Assembly: GCA_035416745.1 (NCBI GenBank)
Contig: DAOLNV010000018.1
Coordinates: 42,773 to 77,396 of the forward strand
Reading direction: 5' to 3'
Length of the DNA stretch: 34,624 nucleotides
Origin: Candidatus Hydrogenedentota bacterium
GTDB lineage: Bacteria > Hydrogenedentota > Hydrogenedentia > Hydrogenedentales > SLHB01
Both the position numbers and the translations under genes were made by a program. Positions within the stretch are counted from its first letter, which is position 1, and each line of letters opens with the position of its first letter. Positions 7,953 to 16,302 of the stretch are shown here, piece by piece. The notes under the pieces were generated by a model. It was not told where the DNA came from, ran no database searches, and was given only the letters and a program-made list of their open reading frames with translations.

Positions 7953-7979
7953 CGCCGTCCCGGAGGTTCGGAGACGGCG
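7953..7979. repeat. Hairpin between the mini-protein gene and serA
   Basis: CGCCGTC (7953-7959) and GACGGCG (7973-7979) form a 7-bp GC-rich stem with a 13-base loop. On the minus strand only three T residues follow, so it is at best a weak second terminator for the upstream small gene. Confidence 0.3.
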
Positions 7980-7998
7980 CGTTATTCAATATGAGGGC

Positions 7999-8040
7999 AA
8001 AAAAAATACCCGGGCGGCCTGACTCGGCCTACCTTAGGGT
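7999..8040 (-). terminator. Probable terminator of the 45-aa gene
   Basis: Read on the minus strand, a GC-rich folded segment (GGCC arms at 8026-8029 and 8016-8019, with an outer TACCC/GGGTA pairing) runs straight into eight T residues (7999-8006). It lies ~30 bases after the stop of the mini-protein gene. The stem is imperfect, but the T8 tract is strong. Confidence 0.55.
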
Positions 8041-8069
8041 AATTAAGCGGGAAATCGCTCAAGGGATAC

Positions 8070-8207
8070 TTATGCTTCTTCAAAGACCTCGCCGAAGTAC
8101 TCGGCGTAGCAATCCAGATGCCAGTACTCGTCTTCGAGAATGGCTACTTCGTTGAACTGGATGTCCACTTCCTCAATGTGCTCGTTACACAGTGCGCAGC
8201 GATGCAT
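8070..8207 (-). CDS. 45-aa zinc-finger-like mini-protein (CxxC...HxxC)
   Basis: A 45-residue gene with an ATG at 8207 preceded by AAAGGAGGTGG, nearly the full anti-Shine-Dalgarno complement. The sequence begins MHRCALCNEH and has WHLDCY at residues 29-34, so Cys4, Cys7, His30 and Cys33 form C-x2-C-x22-H-x2-C. This is the ligand spacing of the first zinc site of LIM domains, so the protein may be a single half-LIM or treble-clef knuckle. It is otherwise very acidic (many Glu/Asp) and ends VFEEA. A T8 terminator follows and a possible promoter precedes it at 8380-8408. It is divergent from alaS. I do not recognise a named family; zinc binding is inference. Confidence 0.75.
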   Translation of the reverse strand: MHRCALCNEHIEEVDIQFNEVAILEDEYWHLDCYAEYFGEVFEEA

Positions 8208-8551
8208 GACGCAATCCACCTCCTTTCATAAGATTCTCTGGTATGTCCGCGCGGCGTTGCCTTTGGGGCCTCGGCAGTCGGATGATTCGCTGCCGCCGGA
8301 CGCGTGACGTTGCTCCAGGCGTGCCGGTTGCGAAGGTGTTACGTGTTATCATCATCGGCATCCCGGCACAAACGGCGGATATGTACCACATCCGGGGGAA
8401 GTTGTCAAGCACTTTCTTGCATTTCTTCGCCGCGCCATCCCAGGCGTCGGGGGCGAAGGTATGCCCCGTTCCGCGTAAGCCATTTGCTTTCAAAAAGTTA
8501 GCCCAGAAGAGCCTCCCTTGGCGCATCCCTGAGGCCTTGGCCTGGCGGAAA
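8208..8551. other. Divergent intergenic region between the mini-protein gene and alaS
   Basis: This region holds no coding frame with a ribosome site. It contains the leader of the leftward mini-protein gene and its candidate promoter. No tRNA or T-box-like structure is visible. Confidence 0.5.
8380..8408 (-). promoter_or_regulatory. Candidate promoter for the 45-aa gene
   Basis: A perfect TTGACA (minus strand, 8403-8408) is followed after 17 bases by TACATA (8380-8385), which matches the -10 at only 3/6. The start near 8373 would give a leader of ~165 bases. Confidence 0.4.
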
Positions 8552-8581
8552 TTGAAAACGCATGGTGGTTTCCGATATTTT
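8552..8581 (+). promoter_or_regulatory. Candidate alaS promoter
   Basis: TTGAAA (8552-8557) and TATTTT (8576-8581) are 18 bases apart, matching the consensus at 5/6 and 4/6. Transcription would begin near 8588, about 50 bases before the alaS start. Confidence 0.5.
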
Positions 8582-8636
8582 ATGGGGTCTTTCCAGCATC
8601 GCCCGGATGGGCACAGGCTACCAATGGAGAATAAGC

Positions 8637-11264
8637 GTGAAAGCCGACGACATACGTTCCAGTTATCTCGAGTTCTTTCGTCAACGCGGTCATACCATCG
8701 AACGCAGCGACAAGATCGTTCCCAGCAACGATCCGACGCTGCTGTTCAGCAGTGCCGGCATGGTTCAGTTCAAACCGTACTATACCGGCGAAGTGCCGGT
8801 GCCGTACCGCCGCGCCGCCACTGCGCAGAAATGCCTCCGGGCAGGCGGCAAAGCAAACGATCTCGATGAGGTCGGCAAGACAGCGCGCCACATGACCTTC
8901 TTCGAGATGATGGGGAATTTCTCCTTCGGCGACTACTTTAAACAGGAAGCCATCCTCTGGGCATGGGAGTATTCCACGCAGCTCGCAAAGATCCCCGCCG
9001 AGAGGATTTGGGTATCGGTATACGAAGAAGACGACGAAGCTGCCGCCATCTGGGAAAAAGAAGTTGGTATTCCCCCGCACAAGATTATTCGTCTGGGTGT
9101 CAAGGATAATTTCTGGGGCCCGGCGGGCGACACCGGCGCGTGCGGCCCCTGTTCCGAGCTCCATCTGGACCGCGGCGAGGCCTTCGGTCCCGGCCCGCTC
9201 GGCTCGGAAGGCGACGCGCGATTCATGGAATACTGGAACCTGGTGTTTCCGCAGTTCGATCAGCAAGAGGATGGGTCGCGTCCCCCGCTCAAGAACCGCG
9301 GGATCGACACGGGCATGGGCCTCGAGCGCATGGCCGCCATCCTTCAAGACAAGGAAACCGTCTTCGACGTTGACCACATCTTTCCCATCATCCAGAACGC
9401 CGAAACCATGGCCTCGGCAACTTACGAGAAGAACCCCGAGCCGTTCCGCGTCATCGCCGATCATATCCGCGCCCTGTCTTTCATGATTGCCGATGGGGTT
9501 TTGCCCGGCAACGAGGGCCGCGGCTACGTTGAGCGGCGCCTCCTGCGCCGCGCGGCGCGGTTCGGACGCGAAATAGGACTCGAGAAGCCTTTCTTGTTCG
9601 AGTTGTCGCGTGCGGTCGTTGATCTCATGGCCCACCAGTACCCCGAACTCAAGGAACGGCAACTCCAGATCGAGAAGATCATCCACACCGAAGAGGAGCG
9701 CTTTGCCAGCACGCTTGCCCGAGGGATGGACATGCTCGAGGAGACCTTCGCGAATCTGGACAAATCGGGAGAGAAACTGGTGCCCGGCGACGAGTTGTTT
9801 CGACTCCATGACACCTTCGGTTTCCCCCTGGACCTGGCAACGGACATCGCCGAGGACCGCGGTTACGCCGTTGACAAGGAGGGATTCCAGAAGGCTATGG
9901 CCAGACAACGGGAACAGGCTCGCAACGCATGGGCAGGAACGGGCGAGCACGAGATCGCGCCCATCTACCGTAAGGTCCGCGACGAGACCGGCGTGTCCGA
10001 GTTCGTCGGCTACGATATGCTTTCGTGCGACGCGGCCATCGTGGCCATGCTTCGCGAAGGCAAGAAGACCGCCGCCCTCGAGGAGGGGCAGGAGGGCGAA
10101 ATCGTCCTCGACAGAAGTCCCTTCTATGCCGAATCGGGAGGACAGGCCGGCGACATCGGCACCCTCGAAACCGCCACTGGAAGCGCCCATGTGGCCACGG
10201 CGAAGTTGCCCCTGGAGAACCTTCGCATCCATTACGTCACGGTTACCAAAGGACGCTTGAAATTGGGCGATGCGGTGCTCGCCTCGGTCGACGCCGCGGC
10301 GCGGACCGCAACGGCCTGCCACCACACGGCAACTCATCTCTTGCAGGCCGCTCTCCAGGAAACGCTCGGAGAACATGTGCATCAGGCAGGATCGCTGGTG
10401 TCACCAGACCGCCTGCGCTTTGATTTTACGCATTTCGAAGGCATTCCCGCGGAACGGCTGCGCGACATCGAGCGTCTCGTGAATCAATACATCCGGTCGG
10501 ACTCGCCTGTCGCCGCCAAGACCATGCCCCTCGCCGAAGCGCGCGCCGCCGGCGCCATGGCGCTGTTTGGAGAGAAGTACGGCGATTCGGTGCGCGTAGT
10601 GCAAGTCGACGACATCAGCATGGAACTCTGCGGCGGCACCCACGTCGGCCGCACCGGGGTGATCGGCGCCTTCAAGATTCTCGGCGAATTCTCGATATCG
10701 GCTGGCGTCCGCCGCATCGAAGCGGTTTGCGCCGAGCGCGCCGTTGACGTCATTCAGGTGCAGGAGGAACAACTAACCGCTGTTGCACAATTGCTGAATG
10801 CCAACGCGGACTCTCTTCTCTCTCGCGTTCAATCCGTCATGGACGAGAACAAACGCTTGAACCGCGATGTCACCCGCTGGAAACAGGCCGCGGCCACCGG
10901 CGGCGCCGTCGATTATATGGCTCGCGTACAGGACGTCGACGGCGTCAAACTCCTCGCAGCCGAGATCGAAGGCCAGGACGCCGATGGCCTCCGCCTCGTG
11001 ATGGACAAGCTGCGGGACCAGCTCGGTTCCGGCATCGTTATCCTTGCGTCCGGCGTTGAACAAAAGGCTGCGCTCTGCGTCGGCGTCACCAAGGATCTCA
11101 CGTCCCGGGTAAAGGCTGGCGATATCGTTAAACTGCTTGCCCCCATCGTCGGGGGCGGTGGAGGCGGACGCCCTGACATGGCCCAGGCCGGCGGCAAACA
11201 CCCTGAGAAGATCGGCGAGGTCATCGCAAAGGCGCCCGAAATTGTTCGCCAGTGCCTCTCGTAA
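8637..11264 (+). CDS. alaS: Alanyl-tRNA synthetase
   Basis: 875 residues from a GTG start, the typical bacterial length. The enzyme charges tRNA-Ala with alanine and edits Ser/Gly mischarging. The class II aminoacylation core at the N-terminus shows RQRGH, SNDPTLLFSSAGMVQFKPY and the TFFEMMGNFSFGDYFK segment. The editing domain has HHTATH (562-567) and CGGTH (665-669), giving the zinc ligands. The C-terminal DHHA1-like domain ends with a GGGGGGRPDMAQAGG loop. GTG 8637 is chosen over upstream ATGs at 8562 and 8607 because GGAGA lies 7 bases before it and VKADDIRSSYLEFF matches the family start. ruvX and mltG follow, a common bacterial arrangement. Confidence 0.97.
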   Translation: MKADDIRSSYLEFFRQRGHTIERSDKIVPSNDPTLLFSSAGMVQFKPYYTGEVPVPYRRAATAQKCLRAGGKANDLDEVGKTARHMTFFEMMGNFSFGDYFKQEAILWAWEYSTQLAKIPAERIWVSVYEEDDEAAAIWEKEVGIPPHKIIRLGVKDNFWGPAGDTGACGPCSELHLDRGEAFGPGPLGSEGDARFMEYWNLVFPQFDQQEDGSRPPLKNRGIDTGMGLERMAAILQDKETVFDVDHIFPIIQNAETMASATYEKNPEPFRVIADHIRALSFMIADGVLPGNEGRGYVERRLLRRAARFGREIGLEKPFLFELSRAVVDLMAHQYPELKERQLQIEKIIHTEEERFASTLARGMDMLEETFANLDKSGEKLVPGDELFRLHDTFGFPLDLATDIAEDRGYAVDKEGFQKAMARQREQARNAWAGTGEHEIAPIYRKVRDETGVSEFVGYDMLSCDAAIVAMLREGKKTAALEEGQEGEIVLDRSPFYAESGGQAGDIGTLETATGSAHVATAKLPLENLRIHYVTVTKGRLKLGDAVLASVDAAARTATACHHTATHLLQAALQETLGEHVHQAGSLVSPDRLRFDFTHFEGIPAERLRDIERLVNQYIRSDSPVAAKTMPLAEARAAGAMALFGEKYGDSVRVVQVDDISMELCGGTHVGRTGVIGAFKILGEFSISAGVRRIEAVCAERAVDVIQVQEEQLTAVAQLLNANADSLLSRVQSVMDENKRLNRDVTRWKQAAATGGAVDYMARVQDVDGVKLLAAEIEGQDADGLRLVMDKLRDQLGSGIVILASGVEQKAALCVGVTKDLTSRVKAGDIVKLLAPIVGGGGGGRPDMAQAGGKHPEKIGEVIAKAPEIVRQCLS

Positions 11265-11333
11265 GCTCTGATGTGTGCTGGACGCATTTTCGCGATACAT
11301 AAAAACGCGCAAGTTGACCGTAGGGAGGTGAAG

Positions 11334-11768
11334 TTGCCCGAAATCGGCCGCATTATCGGACTGGACATAGGAAACGTGCGGATAGGCGTCGCTGTCAGCG
11401 ACCCGTTGGGCATTACCGCGCAGGCACGGGAAGTTATTACCGTACGCTCTCCAGAAGAAGACGTGGATGCCATTCGTGGCATCGTCAAAGATACCGGGGC
11501 GGTCCGGATTGTCGCAGGCCTTCCGCTTGACCAGAACGGAGAAATTGGCCCGCAAGCCGAAAAAGTGCTCGCCTTCGTGGAAACCCTGCGGACTGCACTG
11601 GATATTGATATTGTGACTCAGGACGAGCGGTTCTCGACCGCCGCGGCCGAACGGGCCCTCATCGGCGCGAACATGCGGCGCAGCAAGCGCAAGAACGTGA
11701 TCGATATGGTTGCCGCGCAGCATATACTGCAAACGTACCTCGGCCGGCAGAGTTGTCGCGGAGTTTGA
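11334..11768 (+). CDS. ruvX: RuvX/YqgF family RNase H-like nuclease
   Basis: 144 residues from TTG 11334, normal for the family (E. coli YqgF 138). The RNase H-like fold opens with GLDIGNVRIGVAVSDP, where the first Asp is a metal ligand. VAGLPLDQNGEIGPQA and TQDERFST (Glu ligand) follow, and NVIDMVAAQHILQTYL carries the last Asp. Members are linked to 16S rRNA 5' processing and Holliday junction resolution. TTG 11334 lies 5 bases after GGGAGG; GTG 11328 is too close to the same site. It sits 69 bases after alaS, and mltG begins 7 bases after its stop, so all three are probably one transcript. Confidence 0.93.
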   Translation: MPEIGRIIGLDIGNVRIGVAVSDPLGITAQAREVITVRSPEEDVDAIRGIVKDTGAVRIVAGLPLDQNGEIGPQAEKVLAFVETLRTALDIDIVTQDERFSTAAAERALIGANMRRSKRKNVIDMVAAQHILQTYLGRQSCRGV

Positions 11769-11775
11769 TGCCGCC

Positions 11776-12909
11776 ATGAGCGCAGCAGAAACAGAAAAGC
11801 GTCCCGCATCCAAACGTTCCTGCCTGCGCCTGTTCGCGAGGTCGGTCCTGCTTCTATTTGTGCTGCTGCTGTTGGCGGCCGCTGTAATTGCCGTAGGCGG
11901 TTACCTTGTCTATGACCATGTCACGCGGCCCGGCACGCCGGGGGAGATGGTCTCCGTGACTATTCCCGAAGGGTTGACGGGGAAGGCCGTGGGCGAACTG
12001 CTTGCCGACCGGGGCCTTGTGGAGCACGAACTGTTTTTCCGGCTCGCGATGCGGCTCGACAAATCCGGCCGGCCCATCAAACACGGCTACTATGAATTGC
12101 CCGCCGGCTTGTCCCCCACGGAAATCCTCAACTGCCTGCAGGAAGGAAGCCCGTGGCACATTCCGCCCGGGGGAGTTCCCGATGAACTCAAGGTGACCGT
12201 TCCCGAAGGGCTTACCATCGCGCAGATGGCCGAACAATTCAACGACCCCGGCGCCTTCAAGGAAGCGGCAAGCGATCCGGCGCTGCTTGCCCGCCTGGGG
12301 CTGGCGGTGCCCAGTCTTGAGGGTTTCCTGATGCCAAGCACGTACTATTTCGCGAAAAAGCCTGACGAACGCGCCGTGGTCGAGCGCATGTTCGGCCAGT
12401 TTCAGCAGGAATACGCCAAACTCGTGGAAGAAATCCCTGAAGCCGCGGGACGAGACGTGCTCGAGGTGGTCACTATTGCTTCGCTCATCGAAGAAGAGTG
12501 CCGTGTGGAGGAAGAGCGGTCCGTTGTCGCCGCGGTGATTTATAACCGTATGGAAGAAGGCATGCCGCTGGAACTGGACAGCACACTCCAGTATGCTTTG
12601 GGGAAGTACGGCGAACGGATTCTGTACGAGGACAAAGAGACGGACTCGCCTTACAATACATACAAGCGCAAAGGGCTGCCCCCGGGTCCGATTTCCAATC
12701 CGGGGCTTGCGTGCCTTCGCGCGGCGTTGAAGCCCGCGGAGGAAGAGTATTTGTTCTTCGTATCCAATGCCGACGGTAAGACGCACACATTCAGCACGAA
12801 CCTGACGGAACACGCCCGGGCCGTCCGGCGTTTTCGCAGAGAGATCGCGGTACAACGCCGCGAGCTGCGCGAGGATGAACCTGTTGGAGAACACGATGAA
12901 TCGCAGTAA
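11776..12909 (+). CDS. mltG: Endolytic transglycosylase / glycan terminase MltG
   Basis: 377 residues. A cytoplasmic basic N-terminus leads into one transmembrane helix at ~22-50 (LLLFVLLLLAAAVIAVGGY). The periplasmic part has a LysM-like region with repeated TIPEGLT / VPEGLT, then the YceG catalytic domain. Catalytic-region signatures are EGFLMPSTYYF, IASLIEEECRVEEER (conserved Glu in 239-241), VIYNRMEEGMPLELDSTLQYAL and LPPGPISNPG. It cuts nascent glycan strands at the inner membrane and so sets chain length. The start follows ruvX by 7 bases. The stop is overlapped by 14 bases by the isomerase gene. Confidence 0.95.
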   Translation: MSAAETEKRPASKRSCLRLFARSVLLLFVLLLLAAAVIAVGGYLVYDHVTRPGTPGEMVSVTIPEGLTGKAVGELLADRGLVEHELFFRLAMRLDKSGRPIKHGYYELPAGLSPTEILNCLQEGSPWHIPPGGVPDELKVTVPEGLTIAQMAEQFNDPGAFKEAASDPALLARLGLAVPSLEGFLMPSTYYFAKKPDERAVVERMFGQFQQEYAKLVEEIPEAAGRDVLEVVTIASLIEEECRVEEERSVVAAVIYNRMEEGMPLELDSTLQYALGKYGERILYEDKETDSPYNTYKRKGLPPGPISNPGLACLRAALKPAEEEYLFFVSNADGKTHTFSTNLTEHARAVRRFRREIAVQRRELREDEPVGEHDESQ

Positions 12910-13705
12910 GGCTCCGCGAGCCCAATTGCTGCCGCCCGACAGAGTGATGGTTGCAGTCAATCGCGATATCGAACACGAGCTGGCCTGCGCGGAAGAATAC
13001 GGCATTGGAGCGGAGATTCAGACGTTTTCCCTCCCGCAGATGCTGGTCAAGGACTGTTCGGAAGCCCTTGCCGCGATGGTTGAGCGCATTAAGAATATCG
13101 AGGGGCCAATTGGCGTGCACGGCCCCTTCATCGACACTATACATGCGAGTTCCGACCCTGAAATCGTGCGCGTCTGCCGCAGCCGTTACCTGGGCTCCCT
13201 TGATGTGGCTCAGACCCTCGGCGCGGGGTATTCCCTGTTTCACAGTCAGTACAACACTTTGCTGAAACTTGAGACCTATCCCGACCTGTACCATGAGGCC
13301 AGCCTGCGCTTCTGGCCGGAAATCCTCGAACAGGCGGAGAAACGCGGCGTCTCAGTCTATATGGAAAACATGTTCGATGAAAACCCCGCTCCGATGCGCC
13401 GCCTCGCCGATGCGATCGACTCGCCGCGTTTCAAACTCTGCCTCGATATCGCGCACAGCCAGATCTACAGTCAGCGCAGCGTCGCGGAATGGATTGACAC
13501 GTACGGCAAACACCTGGCCCATGTTCACATGAATGATACCCGCGGCACGTATGACGACCATCTCGGCCTTGGAGAGGGCAGTCTTGACATTCCAGCAGCT
13601 CTGAAAAGCCTCAAGGCGACGGGTCTCGACATCACCTACGCGCTCGAAACAAATACACACACGCGCGAGAGCCTCGAGTTCCTTGGCATTTCCAAACGCC
13701 GCTGA
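12896..13705 (+). CDS. Sugar phosphate isomerase/epimerase-like TIM-barrel protein
   Basis: 269 residues with the xylose-isomerase-like / AP endonuclease family 2 fold. Candidate divalent-metal ligands appear in order: IGVHGPF, YMENMF, CLDIAHS, HVHMND and, near the end, YALETNTH. Members include sugar and inositol isomerases and endonuclease IV; endonuclease IV signatures are not complete here, so a sugar-related role is more likely. ATG 12896 is preferred because GGAG lies 6 bases before it, and it overlaps the mltG stop by 14 bases. That overlap places it in the alaS-ruvX-mltG transcript, an unusual companion. The substrate is unknown. Confidence 0.8.
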   Translation: MNRSKAPRAQLLPPDRVMVAVNRDIEHELACAEEYGIGAEIQTFSLPQMLVKDCSEALAAMVERIKNIEGPIGVHGPFIDTIHASSDPEIVRVCRSRYLGSLDVAQTLGAGYSLFHSQYNTLLKLETYPDLYHEASLRFWPEILEQAEKRGVSVYMENMFDENPAPMRRLADAIDSPRFKLCLDIAHSQIYSQRSVAEWIDTYGKHLAHVHMNDTRGTYDDHLGLGEGSLDIPAALKSLKATGLDITYALETNTHTRESLEFLGISKRR

Positions 13706-13799
13706 TTGCCGCTCGATGCCCTACAAGAGAGAAGCCCTGACGCAGAGACTTCGCACAAAGCGCGGCTCTCCACGCCCCCGGATGGTGAAGCCAGCCAGC

Positions 13800-13829
13800 T
13801 TGAGAGCCGTAGTGGCCTCGTAGTATAAT
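13800..13829 (+). promoter_or_regulatory. Strong sigma70-type promoter for the EF-G paralogue
   Basis: TTGAGA (13800-13805) and a perfect TATAAT (13824-13829) are 18 bases apart. Transcription should start near 13836, giving a leader of ~98 bases. This is the best-matching promoter in the window. Confidence 0.75.
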
Positions 13830-13933
13830 TGAGCCTTGGCGTCCGTTCTCGATTGGCGGTCTTCTACCGGGGATCAGCATACACATACGGTCCACTGTCC
13901 GAAGGATAAACCTGTTTTTGGAGGATTTTTGAA

Positions 13934-15970
13934 ATGGCCAATGTCGACCCGGCAAACGTGCGGAACGTAGGTATTTTAGGACATAGCAGCACCGGCAAAA
14001 CGATGCTGATCGAACACATCTTGCATATGGCCGGCAAGACCAACCGCCTCGGGAAGATCGAGGACGGAAACACCGTCGGCGATTACCTCGAGGAGGAAAT
14101 CAGCCGGCAACAGACAATCTGCATGAAGCTCATGAACCTGGATTGGGAAGGGAAGCGCATACACCTTGTTGATCACCCGGGCTATGCGGATTTCGTGGGC
14201 GAAGTTGCTGCATCCATCCCCGTCCTTGACAGCGTGATCATTGTCGTGGACGCCACCTCCCCCATACAGGTTGGTACCGACGTTGCCATGAAGTATGCCG
14301 ACAAACATGACACGCCGCGCGCCATATTTGTGAACAAGCTGGATCGCGAACACACCAGTTTTGACGAGGTAGTGACGGCTATTCGGGCCACGTACGGCCA
14401 GCAATGCGTCCCGTTCGTGCTGCCTATCGGACATGCCGACAGCTTGACCGGCGCTGTCAATATCTTGACGGAACAGAATGACGAACTGGCCGCGCGGATC
14501 GACGAACTCAAGAGTTCGATGATCGACGCCGTGGCGGAATCGGACGATGTGCTGCTCGAGAAATTCCTCGAAACCGGCGAACTGGCTCCCGAAGAATTCA
14601 ATCAAGGCCTGCAAAAGGGTATCCAGTCGGGCAAGATCGTCCCGATCATCGGCGGCAGCGTGTCAAAAGAGGTTGGCCTGAAACACCTCATGGACCTCGT
14701 AGCCACGATTTTCCCCTCGCCGTGCGACCGCAAGATCACCGCGAAAACCCGGAGCGGCGAGGAAAAGGAAGTGGACACCTCCAAGGACGCCCCCTTCCTC
14801 GCGCAGGTATTCCGCTCGATCGTGGATCCCTATGTTGGCCAGCTCACGTTCTTCCGCGTCTTCTCGGGCACGCTTCGATCCGACACCGACTTCTACAATG
14901 TCAGCACGCAAACCAAAGAGCGTACCGGCAAGATCTATCTCATGAACGGCAAAGAACAGACACCCGTGGAAAGCGTGGGCCCGGGCGATTTGGCCGCCAT
15001 GACCAAACTTAAGAACACGCATTTCGGCAACACTATCGCCGCGGCGGGGAACGAACTTTTCCTTCCCAAGATCGAATTGCCGGAATCCATGGTAAAGCTC
15101 GCCATCTCCCCCAAATCCCGCGCCGACGAAGACAAGATCGGAGAGGCATTGAACCGCATGGCCGAAGAAGATCCTACTTTCTCCCACTATCGCGACACAG
15201 CCACTAACGAGCACGTGATTCGCGGCATGGGAGATTTGCAGCTCGACATCTTGTTGGACCGCATGAAGCGCAAGTTCAACGTCGCGGCCGAGACGCGCAC
15301 CCCCAAAGTCGCGTATAAAGAGACGGTGCGCGGCACGGCGGAGGTACAGGGCAAACACAAGAAGCAGACCGGCGGCCACGGGCAGTACGGCGACGTCCAC
15401 ATCCGGATCGCCCCCAATGAGCGCGGAGCCGGTTACGAATTCATCGACAGCATCGTCGGCGGCGTTGTCCCCAGGCAGTACATTCCGCATGTCGACAAGG
15501 GCTCCCAAGACGCCCTCGAAAAGGGAGTTATCGCGGGCTACCCGGTGGTAGACATCAAGGTCGAGCTGTTCTACGGCTCCTATCACGATGTCGACTCCTC
15601 GGAAATGGCTTTCAAGATTGCCGCGTCGATGGCTATCCAGAAAGCCGTTCGGCAGGCCAATCCCTGTCTCCTGGAACCAATCGTGGAACTGGAAGTCGTT
15701 GTTCCCGACGAGTTCATGGGCGACGTGAATGGCGACCTGAACAGCCGCCGCGGGCGCATCATGGGCATGGAACCCGCGGGTCCCGGCCGCCAGATGGTTC
15801 GGGTCCAGGTGCCGGAAGCCGAGATTCTACGGTACTCCACGGATCTCCGAAGCATGACAGGGGGCCGCGGCAGCTACTTCCAGCGGTTCAGCCACTACGA
15901 GGAAGTGCCCGAACATATTGCGCAGCAGATCATCGCCGCCTACGAAAAACAGAGGGCAGCGGGTGAATAG
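13934..15970 (+). CDS. Elongation factor G-like translational GTPase (EF-G paralogue)
   Basis: 678 residues with the EF-G domain order: GTPase (1-~270), domain II (~290-385), III, IV and V. The P-loop is GHSSTGKT (16-23), the switch I Thr is T61 in RQQTI, and NKLD is at 134-137. Switch II reads DHPGYADF (80-87), so the catalytic His of canonical EF-G (DTPGHVDF) is Tyr84. Domain IV has the GGHGQYGDV loop region and ends in the usual RGSYFQRFSHYEEVP. The altered P-loop and switch II match the EF-G-like paralogue group rather than the main FusA, so a specialised or auxiliary role is likely. GGAGG lies 9 bases before the ATG. It is monocistronic: its own promoter and a strong terminator. Confidence 0.93.
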   Translation: MANVDPANVRNVGILGHSSTGKTMLIEHILHMAGKTNRLGKIEDGNTVGDYLEEEISRQQTICMKLMNLDWEGKRIHLVDHPGYADFVGEVAASIPVLDSVIIVVDATSPIQVGTDVAMKYADKHDTPRAIFVNKLDREHTSFDEVVTAIRATYGQQCVPFVLPIGHADSLTGAVNILTEQNDELAARIDELKSSMIDAVAESDDVLLEKFLETGELAPEEFNQGLQKGIQSGKIVPIIGGSVSKEVGLKHLMDLVATIFPSPCDRKITAKTRSGEEKEVDTSKDAPFLAQVFRSIVDPYVGQLTFFRVFSGTLRSDTDFYNVSTQTKERTGKIYLMNGKEQTPVESVGPGDLAAMTKLKNTHFGNTIAAAGNELFLPKIELPESMVKLAISPKSRADEDKIGEALNRMAEEDPTFSHYRDTATNEHVIRGMGDLQLDILLDRMKRKFNVAAETRTPKVAYKETVRGTAEVQGKHKKQTGGHGQYGDVHIRIAPNERGAGYEFIDSIVGGVVPRQYIPHVDKGSQDALEKGVIAGYPVVDIKVELFYGSYHDVDSSEMAFKIAASMAIQKAVRQANPCLLEPIVELEVVVPDEFMGDVNGDLNSRRGRIMGMEPAGPGRQMVRVQVPEAEILRYSTDLRSMTGGRGSYFQRFSHYEEVPEHIAQQIIAAYEKQRAAGE

Positions 15971-15995
15971 AATCTGGCAGCGCACCGGCTTTGAT

Positions 15996-16026
15996 GAGGG
16001 AAGGTTTCGGCCTTCCCTCGTTTTTT
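15996..16026 (+). terminator. Rho-independent terminator of the EF-G paralogue gene
   Basis: A perfect 9-bp stem, GAGGGAAGG (15996-16004) with CCTTCCCTC (16011-16019), has a TTTCGG loop. G and then six T residues (16021-16026) follow. It begins 26 bases after the stop codon. Confidence 0.93.
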
Positions 16027-16064
16027 GGGGGAACGGGCGTCATCAGCAATTCGCTTTTGACTCC

Positions 16065-16085
16065 GCGGATAGGTATACTATCCGC
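16065..16085. promoter_or_regulatory. 21-bp operator-like inverted repeat over the -10 of the WYL unit
   Basis: GCGGATAG (16065-16072) and CTATCCGC (16078-16085) are perfect 8-bp inverted arms around GTATA. The centre holds TATACT (16074-16079), a 5/6 match to a -10 box. The -35 is weak (TTCGCT at 16050-16055, 18-base spacing). Transcription would start near 16086, only ~4 bases before the ATG at 16090, so the message may be leaderless. A dimeric repressor or activator binding here would control the unit directly. Confidence 0.6.
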
Positions 16086-16089
16086 CTCT

Positions 16090-16302
16090 ATGCCTATAGC
16101 AAGACGAAAAGTCCATAAACGGATTGCCCTGCTTGAGGTGCGGGACCCTCTCATTATCGAGGAAATTGAGCGGGATCCCGGACTGCAGACGTTTCTCGGC
16201 GCGCGTCTGTCTGAGCGCTGCATCGCGGTGCAGCCGCAAGCCGTTGAAGACGTCGTGAAACGTCTGCTGGCGTTAGGGCATATGCCCAGAGTCATAGAGT
16301 GA
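16090..16302 (+). CDS. 70-aa protein upstream of the WYL gene
   Basis: 70 residues, not recognised. It starts with a basic MPIARRKVHKR stretch, followed by LLEVRDPLIIEEIERDP and a mixed helical region ending MPRVIE. It is soluble, with no Cys cluster or membrane helix. ATG 16090 is chosen because it is the first start after the promoter-like element; longer frames would read back through the terminator. There is no Shine-Dalgarno, consistent with a leaderless message. Its TGA overlaps the GTG of the next gene (GTGA), so it is translationally coupled to the large helicase-associated protein and may be its partner. Confidence 0.6.
   Translation: MPIARRKVHKRIALLEVRDPLIIEEIERDPGLQTFLGARLSERCIAVQPQAVEDVVKRLLALGHMPRVIE

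Noticed and set aside
8208..8636. T-box or other riboswitch before alaS
   Set aside because: No T-box sequence or specifier-like stem is visible, and the predicted leader is only about 50 bases.
8580..10382. 600-residue minus-strand frame across alaS
   Set aside because: It is antisense to the well-supported alaS gene and has no motifs of its own.
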